A DNA stretch of 64,000 nt from JACKCR01 sp041390305 (GTDB lineage: Bacteria > Eisenbacteria > RBG-16-71-46 > CAIMUX01): assembly GCA_041390305.1 (NCBI GenBank), contig JAWKQE010000001.1, forward strand, positions 376,508-440,507, read 5' to 3'. Shown one piece after another: positions 27,474 to 36,782 of the stretch. Made by a program: the position numbers and the translations under genes. The first letter of the stretch is position 1; each line of letters opens with the position of its first letter. The notes beneath the pieces are model-generated. The model ran no database searches. It was not told the DNA's origin and saw nothing but the letters and a program-made list of their open reading frames with translations.

Positions 27474-27920
27474 ATGAGTGCTACGAAAGCGGTGGTTACG
27501 GGTTCGCTCGAGAGGTTGTTGGCGACTAGCTACACCACCTACCTCAAGACGCACAACTACCATTGGAACGTGACGGGGCCGATGTTCACGACGCTCCATA
27601 CCTTGTTCGAGACGCAGTACACCGAGCTCGCGCTGGCGGTGGATGAGATCGCGGAGCGGATACGGTCGTTGGGGGCGTTTGCGCCGGCGAGCTATTCGGA
27701 CTTCCAGAAGCTGAGCGTGGTGAAGGAAGAGACGGGGCGTCCCAATGCGAAGGAGATGATCCAGCGCTTGGTCGAGGATCAGGAGACGATCGCGCAGGTG
27801 GCGAAGGACGTGATCGCGGCGGCCGAGGAGGCGAAGGACCAGGCTACCGCGGACCTCGCGACCCGGCGGCTCGACGTGCACGAGAAGAACGCCTGGATGC
27901 TCCGGAGTCATCTCGAGTAG
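27474..27920 (+). CDS. dps: Dps family ferritin-like DNA-protection protein
   Basis: The 148-residue protein is a Dps-type miniferritin that oxidises and stores iron with peroxide and shields DNA in starvation. The dinuclear ferroxidase site is split between subunits. His27 and His30 in THNYHWNVTG and the acidic residues in LFETQYTELALAVDEIAERIRSLG fit the Dps pattern (H, H, D/E-x3-E). Length matches short Dps proteins with little N-terminal DNA-binding tail. The ATG at 27474 is preceded by GGAAGAGAG. It is a single-gene unit downstream of a long structured intergenic region. Confidence 0.93.
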   Translation: MSATKAVVTGSLERLLATSYTTYLKTHNYHWNVTGPMFTTLHTLFETQYTELALAVDEIAERIRSLGAFAPASYSDFQKLSVVKEETGRPNAKEMIQRLVEDQETIAQVAKDVIAAAEEAKDQATADLATRRLDVHEKNAWMLRSHLE

Positions 27921-28052
27921 GCGCGGGCAGTCTCCGCTCGCCGGCCCTAGCGCGGATGACCCTCGCTCGCCGGCCCTAGCGCGCACGTTTGTCGCTCGCG
28001 GGCTGCGGTGGCGCGTTCGTTGCCGTATGCTGGGGGAGACAAGGAGGTCTCC

Positions 28053-28376
28053 ATGAACTGGCACCTGTCTCCCCTGGATCTGGCAGCGAACCTCTCCGAG
28101 AACGCACCGTTTGCAGAGCTCTTCCAGCACGGGTCGCTCGCCGTCGAGCTGTACGCTCCGGTCGGGTCGGATCTGCAAACGCCTCATACGCGTGACGAGG
28201 TCTACGTAGTGGTGCGGGGCAGCGGTGTCTTCTCGCGCGGTGACGAACGCGTCGAGTTCGCTTCCGGAGACTTCCTCTTCGTTCCCGCCGGCGTGCCCCA
28301 TCGGTTCGAGGAGTTCTCGGACGACTTCCTCGTCTGGGTGTTGTTCTACGGACCCGAAGGTGGGGAGCGCGCGTGA
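28053..28376 (+). CDS. Small single-domain cupin
   Basis: The 107-residue cupin barrel has motif 1 with metal ligands in TPHTRDEVYVVVRGSG and motif 2 in DFLFVPAGVPHRFEEF. Such small RmlC-like proteins bind a metal and a small ligand; a specific reaction cannot be assigned. AAGGAGGT sits just before the ATG at 28053. The stop overlaps the GTG of addB (GTGA), so it is the first gene of a cupin-addB-addA transcript. Confidence 0.85.
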   Translation: MNWHLSPLDLAANLSENAPFAELFQHGSLAVELYAPVGSDLQTPHTRDEVYVVVRGSGVFSRGDERVEFASGDFLFVPAGVPHRFEEFSDDFLVWVLFYGPEGGERA

Positions 28377-31300
28377 CCGTTCGGTTCCTCGTCGGCCCGG
28401 CTGGGTCGGGGAAGACCCACCGCTGTCTCGATCGACTCCGCGCCTGTGAGAAGAGTGGACGCCCGGGGATCTACCTGGTCCCGGAGCAGTTCACCTACTC
28501 GGCCGACCGCGAGCTGATCGCGGTGCCGGACCTCGAGGGGCTCCGGCACGTCCGCGTTCTCTCGTTCAGTCGACTCGCGTGGTGGCTGCATGAACGTGCG
28601 GGATTGGCGCCGCCTCCGGCGATCGACGCTGCCGTGCGTCCGATGTATCTCCGCGCGGTCCTGGAGCGCCTCTCTCCGGAGGCGCTCGGTCCGCTCGCGA
28701 GCCTCCGGACGCGGCACGGTCTCCTCGAGCAGCTCGGCCGGTTCATCGGCGAAGTCCGGAACCATGGGACGACGAACTTCCTCTCCGGCCTCGAGGGGAT
28801 CGCGCTGGCGAGCGACGTCAGCCCGCGCGTGAAGGAGAAGCTGCTCGCGCTCGGGGAGGTCTTCCAGGAGTACGACGGGCGGCTGCGGGACGTGGGGAAG
28901 CGCGACCCGGAGGAGCATCTCCACGGCGTACTGCCTCTGATCGCGGCGGAAGCCGAGATGTTCGGACGCACGGAAGTGTACGTCGATGGCTTCCTCTCCT
29001 GGACGCGGCGAGAGAGCGAGGTGCTGAGTGCGCTCGCGCTCGCCGGCGCCTCGCTCGAGATCGCGTTCTGCATGGATCCGGCGCCGTCCGCGGAACTGCG
29101 TCGGCTCCCGTTCCATCCGGTCGCGCGCAGTCTCGACCGGCTCGAGTCGCGACTCCTCCGTTCCGGCGTGGTCGTGGACGGAACCGTCGGGCTCCCGGAC
29201 GACAACCCGATCCGCTTTCGTTCACCCGAGCTCGTGCGGGTCGAGCGGACGCTCTACGACCTCGGTACGGTGCCCGGCGAGGGCGCCCGTGATGGCGCGG
29301 TGTCCTCGGTCGAGGGCGTCTCCGGCGAGGGCGCTGCTTCCTCGGACGGCGCTGCGGAAGGCGAACGCGCGGACACCGCGGCGATCCAGCTTCGTCCGGC
29401 GCGTGATCCCTACCACGAAGTGCACACCTGGGCCCGCGCGATCGACCGTTGGCAGCGGCTCTCTCCGGATCCGATCCGTCCCGAACAGATCGGAGTCTTC
29501 GTGCGGGACGTCGAACGGTATCGCGACGCCGTGGGGCGGATCTTTCCACGCTTCGGCATCGACTACTTCCTCGACGAGCGGCGTTCCGTCCTCGCCCACC
29601 CGCAGGTCCGTCTGCTCCTCGGCGCACTCGACGTGCTCCTCTCGAGTTGGAGACGGGCCTCGGTCGTCTCGCTCCTCCGGAATCCGCTCCTCGGCATCGC
29701 GCCCGCGCACGTCGACCTGCTCGAGAACCTGTCACTCGAGCTCGGCCGCGACTTCGAGCGCTGGTACGACACGTCCGACTGGGAGATCTACGCGCTTCCG
29801 GATCGCAGCCGATTCACCGGCGTCGCGGGGGAGGTCGTGCAGGATCCGATCGAACTTCTCGATCCCGATCGTCCGCGCGACGAGGGCCCGTCGGGTGATG
29901 GAGACGAGGACGAAGGTCCGGAGGCAGAGCTTCCCGGACGTGACCGGCAACCGCGTTCCGCTCTGGGAGTGGAGCAACGTCAGCGGCTCGACGAGATCCG
30001 TCGCCGCGTGCTCCTTCCGCTCCGTGAACTCGAACGGACCTGGCTCGGCGAGGCTTGGACCGGGCGTCGCGCCGCGGATGCGCTCGAAGCCCTCCTTCGG
30101 AGCTGGGTGCCGGAGCTGAGCCGTCTCGCGCGCGGAGGCTCCGGCTCTCCGCTTCGCGATCCCGCCTGGGACAACCGCGTGGACGAAGGCTTGGGTTCAC
30201 TCCTTCACGAACTCGGCGATCTCTGGGAGAACGTACCGACACGCCCCGAGGAGGTCGCGCGTTCCTTGCGGGAAGGACTCCTCGCCCTGAGGCTCGGCGT
30301 CACTCCGATGCGGCAGGGACAGGTGCTCGTCGCGGACGTGCAGCGTTCGCGAGTCACCGGGATACGCGCTGCGATCGTCGGTGGGGTGAATGAAGGTGTG
30401 TTCCCGCGCACGGTGTCCGACGACCCGATCCTCGGCGAACACGATCGTGACGCGCTCGGATCGATCGGTCTCCGTCTCGGTCCGAATGCGACGGAGCGAC
30501 AGGAAGAGGAGGCGTACCTCTTCTACATCGCGATGACGCGCGCGTCCGAACGCGTGCTCGTGACGTGGCTCGGTGCAGATGGCGAAGGTGGAGAGGCGTC
30601 GCCTTCGTTCCTCGTGCCGGAGCTCGTGCGACTCTTCCCGGACATGGACATCCTCTCGGACTCCGAGGACGAGGAGGACGAGATTCCGCTCGTGGACATC
30701 CAGAACAGCGCAGAACTGGCGCCCGCGTTGCTTGCGCGACTCGCGAGGAAGGTACGGGAGCGAACGGAAGCGGGGTCGGGGTCGAGCGGTGCGCCCGCGG
30801 CGTCGCCTGACGTCTCGCCGATCGCGTCGTTGCAAATTGCGTCGCCGGAGGCCTCGTCGATCGCCTCGTCGATCGCCTCGTCGATCGCCTCGTCGTCGCC
30901 TTTGGCGGGCGAGTTGCCGACAGACGATCCGCTCTGGAGTCGCGTCGTGGACGAGCCCGGACTCGTGCGCGTCGTACGCGAACTCGGGTTCGGTGCGCCG
31001 GGGCTGGTCTCGTCCCGAGGCGGACTGCTTCCGGAGGAACTCCTCGAACTCGTCTATCCGTCGCCGATCCCGTCGAGTGTTTCGAGGCTGCAGGAGTTCG
31101 CGAGCTGTCCGTTCCGGAACTTCGCCGGGAGTACGCTACGGCTGGAGCCGCGGCCGGAAGCGAAGGTGACGCCGCTCGAGACGGGGACGCTCGCGCACCG
31201 AGCGCTCGAGCTGTTCCTCAGCGGCGCCTCGAACGCGGAGCTGGCGCAGGGCGGGGAACCGTCACGTACGGATCCGCCGGCCGAGCTCGGCATCGAGGCG

Positions 31301-32119
31301 ATCCACGAACGGCTGGCCGTCGTCTTCCGTCGGCTCGAGAACGATTCCGAGTACCGCGCGTTCCAGGTCGACGAGGCGAGCCGGTACCGTTGGTCTTCGA
31401 CCCGGCGTTCGCTCGAACGCTACCTCGCCCTCGAGCTGAGTCGCCTCTCGAAGAGTGGTTACCACATCGCAAGACGGGAGCTGCCTTTCGGGCTCGAGGG
31501 GGAGCCCGGGCTCTCGATGCCGCTTCCCGAGGGCCGGACGCTCGACCTGCGAGGGAAGATCGATCGACTCGATGTGCGCGAGGAGGGCGATCACGCCTAT
31601 GCGCTCGTGGTCGACTACAAGCGTTCGTCCCGGACGGGACTGCCCGCGTCGCTCGAGAAGGGAGTCGACCTCCAGCTCGCGGCCTACCTGCTCTACGTGC
31701 AGCGGGTGCTGGCGCTCGAACCGGCCGGTGGCCTCTACGTGCCCGTCCTTCCGTCGCCGCCGCGGGAGGAGAAGGCGGATCCTAGCGCGGTCAATGCGCT
31801 CCAGGTGCGGGCGCACGGACTCTTCCTCGCGGACGAACGTGCGGAGATCGACGGGGATACGGGCGTGCTCGTGAGCCGCGGATCCGACCAGATCCTTCCG
31901 AACGAGGCACGACGCGACGAACTCCTCGGCACCGCGGAGACGTTTCTCCGTAGCTACGCGCACAACCAGCGGCGCGGGTGGGTCGAGCCACGTCCTCTCC
32001 AGACCGAACCGTCGCGCCTTCCCTGCGATCGCTGCGACTTCCCGAGTGTCTGCCGGTTCCGGCGGGATCGCGATCCGAAGCGGCGGAGTGCTCTCGAAGG
32101 GATGGAGGTCGTGGAATGA
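28373..32119 (+). CDS. addB: ATP-dependent helicase/nuclease subunit B
   Basis: AddB pairs with AddA in the AddAB enzyme that resects double-strand ends and loads RecA. The 1248-residue product has Walker A GPAGSGKTH (about 8-16) and YLVPEQFTYSADREL, a strong AddB signature. A helicase-like core without full activity follows, with VGGVNEGVFPRTVSDDPIL and YIAMTRASERVLVTW. The C-terminal RecB-type nuclease has VVDYKRSS (about residue 1080). The Fe-S cluster cysteines are in FASCPFRNF (about 910) and CDRCDFPSVC (about 1217). A Ser/Ala linker of the form IASS is repeated at about residues 825-842 (12-bp DNA repeats). Overlaps start-to-stop with the cupin before and addA after. Confidence 0.92.
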   Translation: MTVRFLVGPAGSGKTHRCLDRLRACEKSGRPGIYLVPEQFTYSADRELIAVPDLEGLRHVRVLSFSRLAWWLHERAGLAPPPAIDAAVRPMYLRAVLERLSPEALGPLASLRTRHGLLEQLGRFIGEVRNHGTTNFLSGLEGIALASDVSPRVKEKLLALGEVFQEYDGRLRDVGKRDPEEHLHGVLPLIAAEAEMFGRTEVYVDGFLSWTRRESEVLSALALAGASLEIAFCMDPAPSAELRRLPFHPVARSLDRLESRLLRSGVVVDGTVGLPDDNPIRFRSPELVRVERTLYDLGTVPGEGARDGAVSSVEGVSGEGAASSDGAAEGERADTAAIQLRPARDPYHEVHTWARAIDRWQRLSPDPIRPEQIGVFVRDVERYRDAVGRIFPRFGIDYFLDERRSVLAHPQVRLLLGALDVLLSSWRRASVVSLLRNPLLGIAPAHVDLLENLSLELGRDFERWYDTSDWEIYALPDRSRFTGVAGEVVQDPIELLDPDRPRDEGPSGDGDEDEGPEAELPGRDRQPRSALGVEQRQRLDEIRRRVLLPLRELERTWLGEAWTGRRAADALEALLRSWVPELSRLARGGSGSPLRDPAWDNRVDEGLGSLLHELGDLWENVPTRPEEVARSLREGLLALRLGVTPMRQGQVLVADVQRSRVTGIRAAIVGGVNEGVFPRTVSDDPILGEHDRDALGSIGLRLGPNATERQEEEAYLFYIAMTRASERVLVTWLGADGEGGEASPSFLVPELVRLFPDMDILSDSEDEEDEIPLVDIQNSAELAPALLARLARKVRERTEAGSGSSGAPAASPDVSPIASLQIASPEASSIASSIASSIASSSPLAGELPTDDPLWSRVVDEPGLVRVVRELGFGAPGLVSSRGGLLPEELLELVYPSPIPSSVSRLQEFASCPFRNFAGSTLRLEPRPEAKVTPLETGTLAHRALELFLSGASNAELAQGGEPSRTDPPAELGIEAIHERLAVVFRRLENDSEYRAFQVDEASRYRWSSTRRSLERYLALELSRLSKSGYHIARRELPFGLEGEPGLSMPLPEGRTLDLRGKIDRLDVREEGDHAYALVVDYKRSSRTGLPASLEKGVDLQLAAYLLYVQRVLALEPAGGLYVPVLPSPPREEKADPSAVNALQVRAHGLFLADERAEIDGDTGVLVSRGSDQILPNEARRDELLGTAETFLRSYAHNQRRGWVEPRPLQTEPSRLPCDRCDFPSVCRFRRDRDPKRRSALEGMEVVE

Positions 32120-34032
32120 CGGCCCGGACGTTCCGATGGACGCCGGCCCAGGAGCTGGCCATTCACCTCGAGGGGCACGACGTCCTGATCGCCGCGGGAG
32201 CCGGGGCCGGGAAGACGACCGTGCTGGTGGAGCGGATCCTCCGGAAGCTGCGGGATGGTGTGATCGCTGACCTCGAGCAGGTTCTGGTCGTGACGTTCAC
32301 GGAGAAGGCGGCGCGTCAGATGAAGACGCGCCTCTACGAAGCGCTGACGCGGGATCCGGAGCTCCGGCGTCACCTGCCTCAGCTCTCCCGGGCACGCATC
32401 TCCACCATCCATGCGTTCTGCGCACGTCTGCTTCGCGAGAACTTCCTTCTCGCGGGAGTCGAGCCAGGCTTCCACGTGCTCGACGAACACGGCCGGACGG
32501 AAGCGCTCGAGGAAGCGCTCCGGCAGACCTTCCACCGTTGGTACGTCCGGGACGATGAACTCGGCGCGGAGTTCGGCCGCCTCGTCGAACTCGCAGGCTT
32601 CGACGAACAGGGAGAGAGTCTCCGCGTCCTCGTCCGTCGCCTGCACGAGTTCGCACGCACGACGACCGATCCCGAGAGCTATCTCGACCGACTCGCCGAC
32701 ACGACTCCGCCCGAAACGCCCGAGGACATCCCGTGGGTGGCGGAACTCGAGACGCGTCTCCTCGAACGCTGGTCGACCGGTCGGGCGCTCTACGAAGAGA
32801 TGGTGCGGGAACTCGACGCGGCCGGCCTCAAGACGAAGGTGCAGCACGAGATTCTCTCTGCGCTGTCGGACTATCCCGAACATCCGTTCCTCGAGGGCGG
32901 AGGTACGGGTGCGGGTGGCCGCTACCTGGAAGCACTCGAGAACCGAGGGCGGCTCCAGCGGAAGGGGACGGGCGGCAAGGGACAGAGTCCGAAGGGAGAG
33001 GGCTCTGTACCGCCGCAGGGTTCGCCGCAGGGCACGCCGGAGGGCGCACCGCGGGGCGCGCAGCAGGGCACGCTCTCCTTCGACTGGGGACGGCTGCCGA
33101 CCGGAGGCGGGAAGCTCCCCGGAGTACAGGCGCTCCACGACACGGCGAAGGAGCTGATCAACGCCGTCGTGAAGCAGCTCGGTATCGATGCCGCCGACCT
33201 CATCGCCGAGGAGACGCGGCGGCGGCGATCGCTCCATGTCCTCGTCTCTCTCGTCCGGGAGATGGACTCGATCTACGAAGCGTACAAGAGTCGTGGTGGT
33301 TGGCTCGACTACTCGGACCTCGAAGTGCACGCCGCGCGCATCCTCTCTCCCACGGTCGGGCTCGACGTGCAGTTCCGGGAGGTGCTCGTCGACGAGTACC
33401 AGGACGTCAATGCACTGCAGGAACGGATCCTCTCCGCCGTCGCGTGTCCAAGCGGCAGCTTCCGGGTCGGGGACGTCAAACAGTCGATCTACGGCTTCCG
33501 GCTCGCCGACCCGACCATCTTCCTCTCCGTCATGCGCGGGAGCACGCCGCTTCGCTCCAAGAACGATCACGCTCCGGGCGGGACTCCCGTCGCCGTCTTC
33601 ATGAACGAGAACTACCGGAGCCGACCCGGTGTCCTCCGTGTCGTGAACGACATCTTCGGGCGTCTTTTCGATGCACGTACGATCGGCTCGGACTACGCGG
33701 AGCAGGCGCTCGCCGCGGGGAGGGAAGAGGCGGGGAGGGAAGAGGCGGACGGCGGACAGCCCGGTCGAGCTCCACTTCATCGACATCCAGGCCGGGAAGG
33801 AAAAGGCGTCCGGGCTCAGCATGAAGCAGCTCGCGGTGTCGGATGCGTGGATCGACCCAACGGAACTCGAGCCCCGCTACGTGGCGAGGCGGCTTCGTGC
33901 GCTGGCTTCCGATCCGGTTCTGTGGGGCGGCGATTCCGGTGCACCGAGCAACTCGAATGCTTCAGATGCACCGAACACTTCGCGTGCCTCGAACGGATCG
34001 AGTACGTCCGATTCGTTCGACGGCACGGATGA
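32116..34032 (+). CDS. addA: ATP-dependent helicase/nuclease subunit A, 5' part before a frameshift
   Basis: The AddA helicase-nuclease drives unwinding in AddAB. This frame gives the N-terminal half: Q motif FRWTPAQELAIHLEG, Walker A AGAGAGKTTVLVER, motif Ia VTFTEKAARQMKTRL, and RISTIHAFCARLLRENF. Walker B VLVDEYQDVNALQE lies near residue 420, then VGDVKQSIYGFRLADP and NYRSRPGVL. The sequence stays AddA-like up to about 33755. It then enters a frame with no similarity and stops at 34032. The homologous continuation is in another frame from 33761. A one-base excess around CAGCCCGGTCGAG, just after a 15-base direct repeat (GGGAGGGAAGAGGCG twice), explains the shift. The ATG overlaps the addB stop. 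It may be a true lesion or a sequencing error. Confidence 0.85.
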   Translation: MTARTFRWTPAQELAIHLEGHDVLIAAGAGAGKTTVLVERILRKLRDGVIADLEQVLVVTFTEKAARQMKTRLYEALTRDPELRRHLPQLSRARISTIHAFCARLLRENFLLAGVEPGFHVLDEHGRTEALEEALRQTFHRWYVRDDELGAEFGRLVELAGFDEQGESLRVLVRRLHEFARTTTDPESYLDRLADTTPPETPEDIPWVAELETRLLERWSTGRALYEEMVRELDAAGLKTKVQHEILSALSDYPEHPFLEGGGTGAGGRYLEALENRGRLQRKGTGGKGQSPKGEGSVPPQGSPQGTPEGAPRGAQQGTLSFDWGRLPTGGGKLPGVQALHDTAKELINAVVKQLGIDAADLIAEETRRRRSLHVLVSLVREMDSIYEAYKSRGGWLDYSDLEVHAARILSPTVGLDVQFREVLVDEYQDVNALQERILSAVACPSGSFRVGDVKQSIYGFRLADPTIFLSVMRGSTPLRSKNDHAPGGTPVAVFMNENYRSRPGVLRVVNDIFGRLFDARTIGSDYAEQALAAGREEAGREEADGGQPGRAPLHRHPGREGKGVRAQHEAARGVGCVDRPNGTRAPLRGEAASCAGFRSGSVGRRFRCTEQLECFRCTEHFACLERIEYVRFVRRHG

Positions 34033-36601
34033 CGCCGACGCCTCTGATGTCTCCGACGCGTCTGACGACTCCGACGCCCCTGATGTCTCCGGCGTCACCG
34101 ATGCGAAGGAGCCAGATTGGAGTCGCGTCGCGATCCTCCTCCGGAGTTCCACCCGCGCGTCCCTCTTCGCGGACGCGCTCCGGCGCGAGGGAATTCCGGC
34201 CGAGCTCACCGGAGGTGGATCGCTCTTCGAGGAGCCGATCGTCCGTGACCTCCGCTCCGTCCTCCGCGTCATCGACAATCCCCGCGACGACGTCGCGCTT
34301 GCCGCGACACTGCGCACTCCCGCTTTCTCGTTCGGGAACGCGGATCTCCTTCGGATCCGGCTCGCGTTTCCCAGCGCGCGCGGCTTCCTCGATGCGGTCA
34401 TCGGCGTCGCGTACGGTGAGGAAGAGATCCCGGAAACACTTGCACCTCCTGGAGAGCCGGAGCGCTTCGGGCAGCCCGACGAGGCGTGGACGGACCTCGT
34501 TCCTGCCGAGTTGCGTCGCCGTTGTCGGGACGCACTCGAGCGCGTCGCCCAGTGGAGAGAGGAAGAGCCGTGGAGTGAGCTGCCCGCGCTCGTCGCCCGT
34601 GTCGCCGATTCGCTCCATCTCGTGCCGCTCGGATTCGCGTCCGGCGAAGGATCCCGGCAGCGCGCCTGTCTCGAAAGGTTCCTCGGGCTCGCTCGCGCGT
34701 ACGAATCGGAACGGGGTCCGTCCCTCCACGGGTTCCTCGGACGGATCGACCTCCTCGACGAAGCGGACGCGGTGGAGACCGTCCCGGCGACACGTGGAGA
34801 GAGTCGCGGCGTTCGCATTCTCACCGTCCACAAGTCGAAGGGGCTCGAGTTTCCCGTCGTCGTAGTTCCGCAGCTCGACTGGAGGGTCTCGACGAAGGAC
34901 CGTCTCGCCAGCCGGATCCGGATCGATCGCGACTGGGTCGGGCTTCGCTGGTTCGACGAGACGACGTACACGCGCCGCGAGAGCGTCGTCCGTCAGCTCC
35001 TCGAGTGGCGACAGGAAGAGGCACTCCGCGAGGAGGAAGCGCGGATCCTCTACGTGGCGATGACGCGGGCGGAGGAGAAGCTCCTCCTCTTCGGAATGCA
35101 CCGCGGCCTTCCCGAGTCCAAGTCGCTTCCCGAAGGTGTGTGGGACCACGAACGTCGACATGCGAGCACGATGCTGACCTGGATCGTCGGCGCACTTCCG
35201 TGGAGCGAGATGCACGCGGTGGATCCGGAGCTACTCTCAGCGCTGGGACTCGCGCCCGCGGAAACTGCGACGCTCGCCGGGTATCATTCCCGGTATGGAA
35301 CCGGCACGGCGCCTCTTCCTGCCGAGGAGATGGACGCGTGTCCGCAGAGGAGCTCCGAATACCGGCTCGGCGACATCCGCGTCTCGCTCGTCTCGAAGGT
35401 CGTGCTCGCGGCCGCGCTCGCGGAGACGGCTTTGGCGGCGAGCACGAGTGCGAGTTCGGGCGGGGGCGCATCGACGCAGACGGACGCGGCGCGTGTCGGC
35501 GCGGACGACCACGCTGGTGCCGATGTCGGCCGCGAGAGTGTCGATGCCGGTACGGGCACCCGAGGCGACGTCGCTGCGGCGCCGGAGCCGGCCATCGGGC
35601 AGACCTACGACATGTTCGCTGCGCTGGCTGATGCCGCGAGCGATCACGATCCGGTCCCGTCGCTGCGGAAGACGCCGGAGCCGGCATCAGCCCCGGTCCC
35701 AGCCCTGACCCCAACCTCAGTCCCAGCTCCAGCCTCCATCCCTTCGACTGCAGGCGTAGTCCTCGAGCTCGAGGACGATCCCGCCACCATCGAAGCCATC
35801 GTGGAGCGCGCGGCGAGACGACGTCCGATCCCGCCGATCGCGCGTCTCACCTCGCTTCGTGGAAAGTACTGGGTGACGGAGTTCAAGTCCGAGACGGACG
35901 TCGAACGGGCGGATGCTCTGAGAGAAGACGCGACCGCGTTCTGGATCGCGGCGGAGGGAGCGCCCGTATCGGCGGCCGATCCGGAAGCAGTACAGTTCGC
36001 GCCGAAGTCTTCCGACGCCCGAGAGACGCGCGCGAACCTGGGCACGCTCTACCACGGCTGGCTTGCACGCATTCCGTTCGCGGACATGACCGCGGAGGGA
36101 GTCCGACCGGCCCTCGCGGCCGAAGCGCGTACGGAAGGGAGCACGGAGACCCTCCGTGACGACGAGATCGAGTCGGGCCTCGAAGCGTTCTTCCGATCGG
36201 AGTGGGGCACTCGTCTCCGTGCGGCGGGAGCGCAGATCGAACGGGAGATTCCGTTCTCGCTCAAGTGGAGCGTCGACGAACTCTGCCACGCGCTTCCGGC
36301 ACTCCGAATGGAGATCGACGCCCTCGACGCCTGGACCGCCGAGGAGTGGGCCGCGGAGCTGGCCCATCACTGGGTGCTGCTCCAGGGTCGGCTCGACTGC
36401 GTGTTCCCGCACGGAGAGGGCTGGGTCGTCCTCGACTGGAAGACCGACCGGGTGACGCCGACGACGATCGACGCGCGGGCCGAGAAGTACGAGACGCAGA
36501 TGCGCTTCTACCGAGATGCGGTCCGTCGGCTCTGGGGTGGGCCGGTCACTTCCGTACTGGTGTTCGCCCGCACGGGCGACGTCCGCGTTACGGAAGACTG
36601 A
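33761..36601 (+). CDS. addA: ATP-dependent helicase/nuclease subunit A, 3' part after a frameshift
   Basis: This is the continuation of AddA: PVELHFIDIQAGKEK opens it and about 945 residues follow. Helicase motifs IV-VI are present, including RVAILLRSSTRASLFADALRREGIP, RILTVHKSKGLEFPVVVVPQ and ILYVAMTRAEEKLLLFGM. The C-terminal PD-(D/E)XK nuclease has VLDWKTDRVTP and QMRFYRDAV. Two low-complexity insertions (Ser/Asp-rich near the start, Pro/Ala-rich near 35690-35750) extend it beyond typical AddA. No good start codon with an SD opens this frame, which argues against a separate gene. If the frameshift is real, this half is not translated as AddA. Confidence 0.82.
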   Translation, partial: PVELHFIDIQAGKEKASGLSMKQLAVSDAWIDPTELEPRYVARRLRALASDPVLWGGDSGAPSNSNASDAPNTSRASNGSSTSDSFDGTDDADASDVSDASDDSDAPDVSGVTDAKEPDWSRVAILLRSSTRASLFADALRREGIPAELTGGGSLFEEPIVRDLRSVLRVIDNPRDDVALAATLRTPAFSFGNADLLRIRLAFPSARGFLDAVIGVAYGEEEIPETLAPPGEPERFGQPDEAWTDLVPAELRRRCRDALERVAQWREEEPWSELPALVARVADSLHLVPLGFASGEGSRQRACLERFLGLARAYESERGPSLHGFLGRIDLLDEADAVETVPATRGESRGVRILTVHKSKGLEFPVVVVPQLDWRVSTKDRLASRIRIDRDWVGLRWFDETTYTRRESVVRQLLEWRQEEALREEEARILYVAMTRAEEKLLLFGMHRGLPESKSLPEGVWDHERRHASTMLTWIVGALPWSEMHAVDPELLSALGLAPAETATLAGYHSRYGTGTAPLPAEEMDACPQRSSEYRLGDIRVSLVSKVVLAAALAETALAASTSASSGGGASTQTDAARVGADDHAGADVGRESVDAGTGTRGDVAAAPEPAIGQTYDMFAALADAASDHDPVPSLRKTPEPASAPVPALTPTSVPAPASIPSTAGVVLELEDDPATIEAIVERAARRRPIPPIARLTSLRGKYWVTEFKSETDVERADALREDATAFWIAAEGAPVSAADPEAVQFAPKSSDARETRANLGTLYHGWLARIPFADMTAEGVRPALAAEARTEGSTETLRDDEIESGLEAFFRSEWGTRLRAAGAQIEREIPFSLKWSVDELCHALPALRMEIDALDAWTAEEWAAELAHHWVLLQGRLDCVFPHGEGWVVLDWKTDRVTPTTIDARAEKYETQMRFYRDAVRRLWGGPVTSVLVFARTGDVRVTED

Positions 36602-36782
36602 CGCGGAGCGAGCCGACACCGTCCGCGAGCTGACCCGCCAGGCCTCCACCTTCCCGTGCGCTGACGCTCCGGGAGTCTCCTGGGGCGCTCCCGTTCCACC
36701 TCGCGTTCTCCGCGGTTTCCGGGCGTATCTCACCGTCCGTTCGCGCGACTCCCTGTCGGATCCCCATCCAAAAGGAGGAGTC

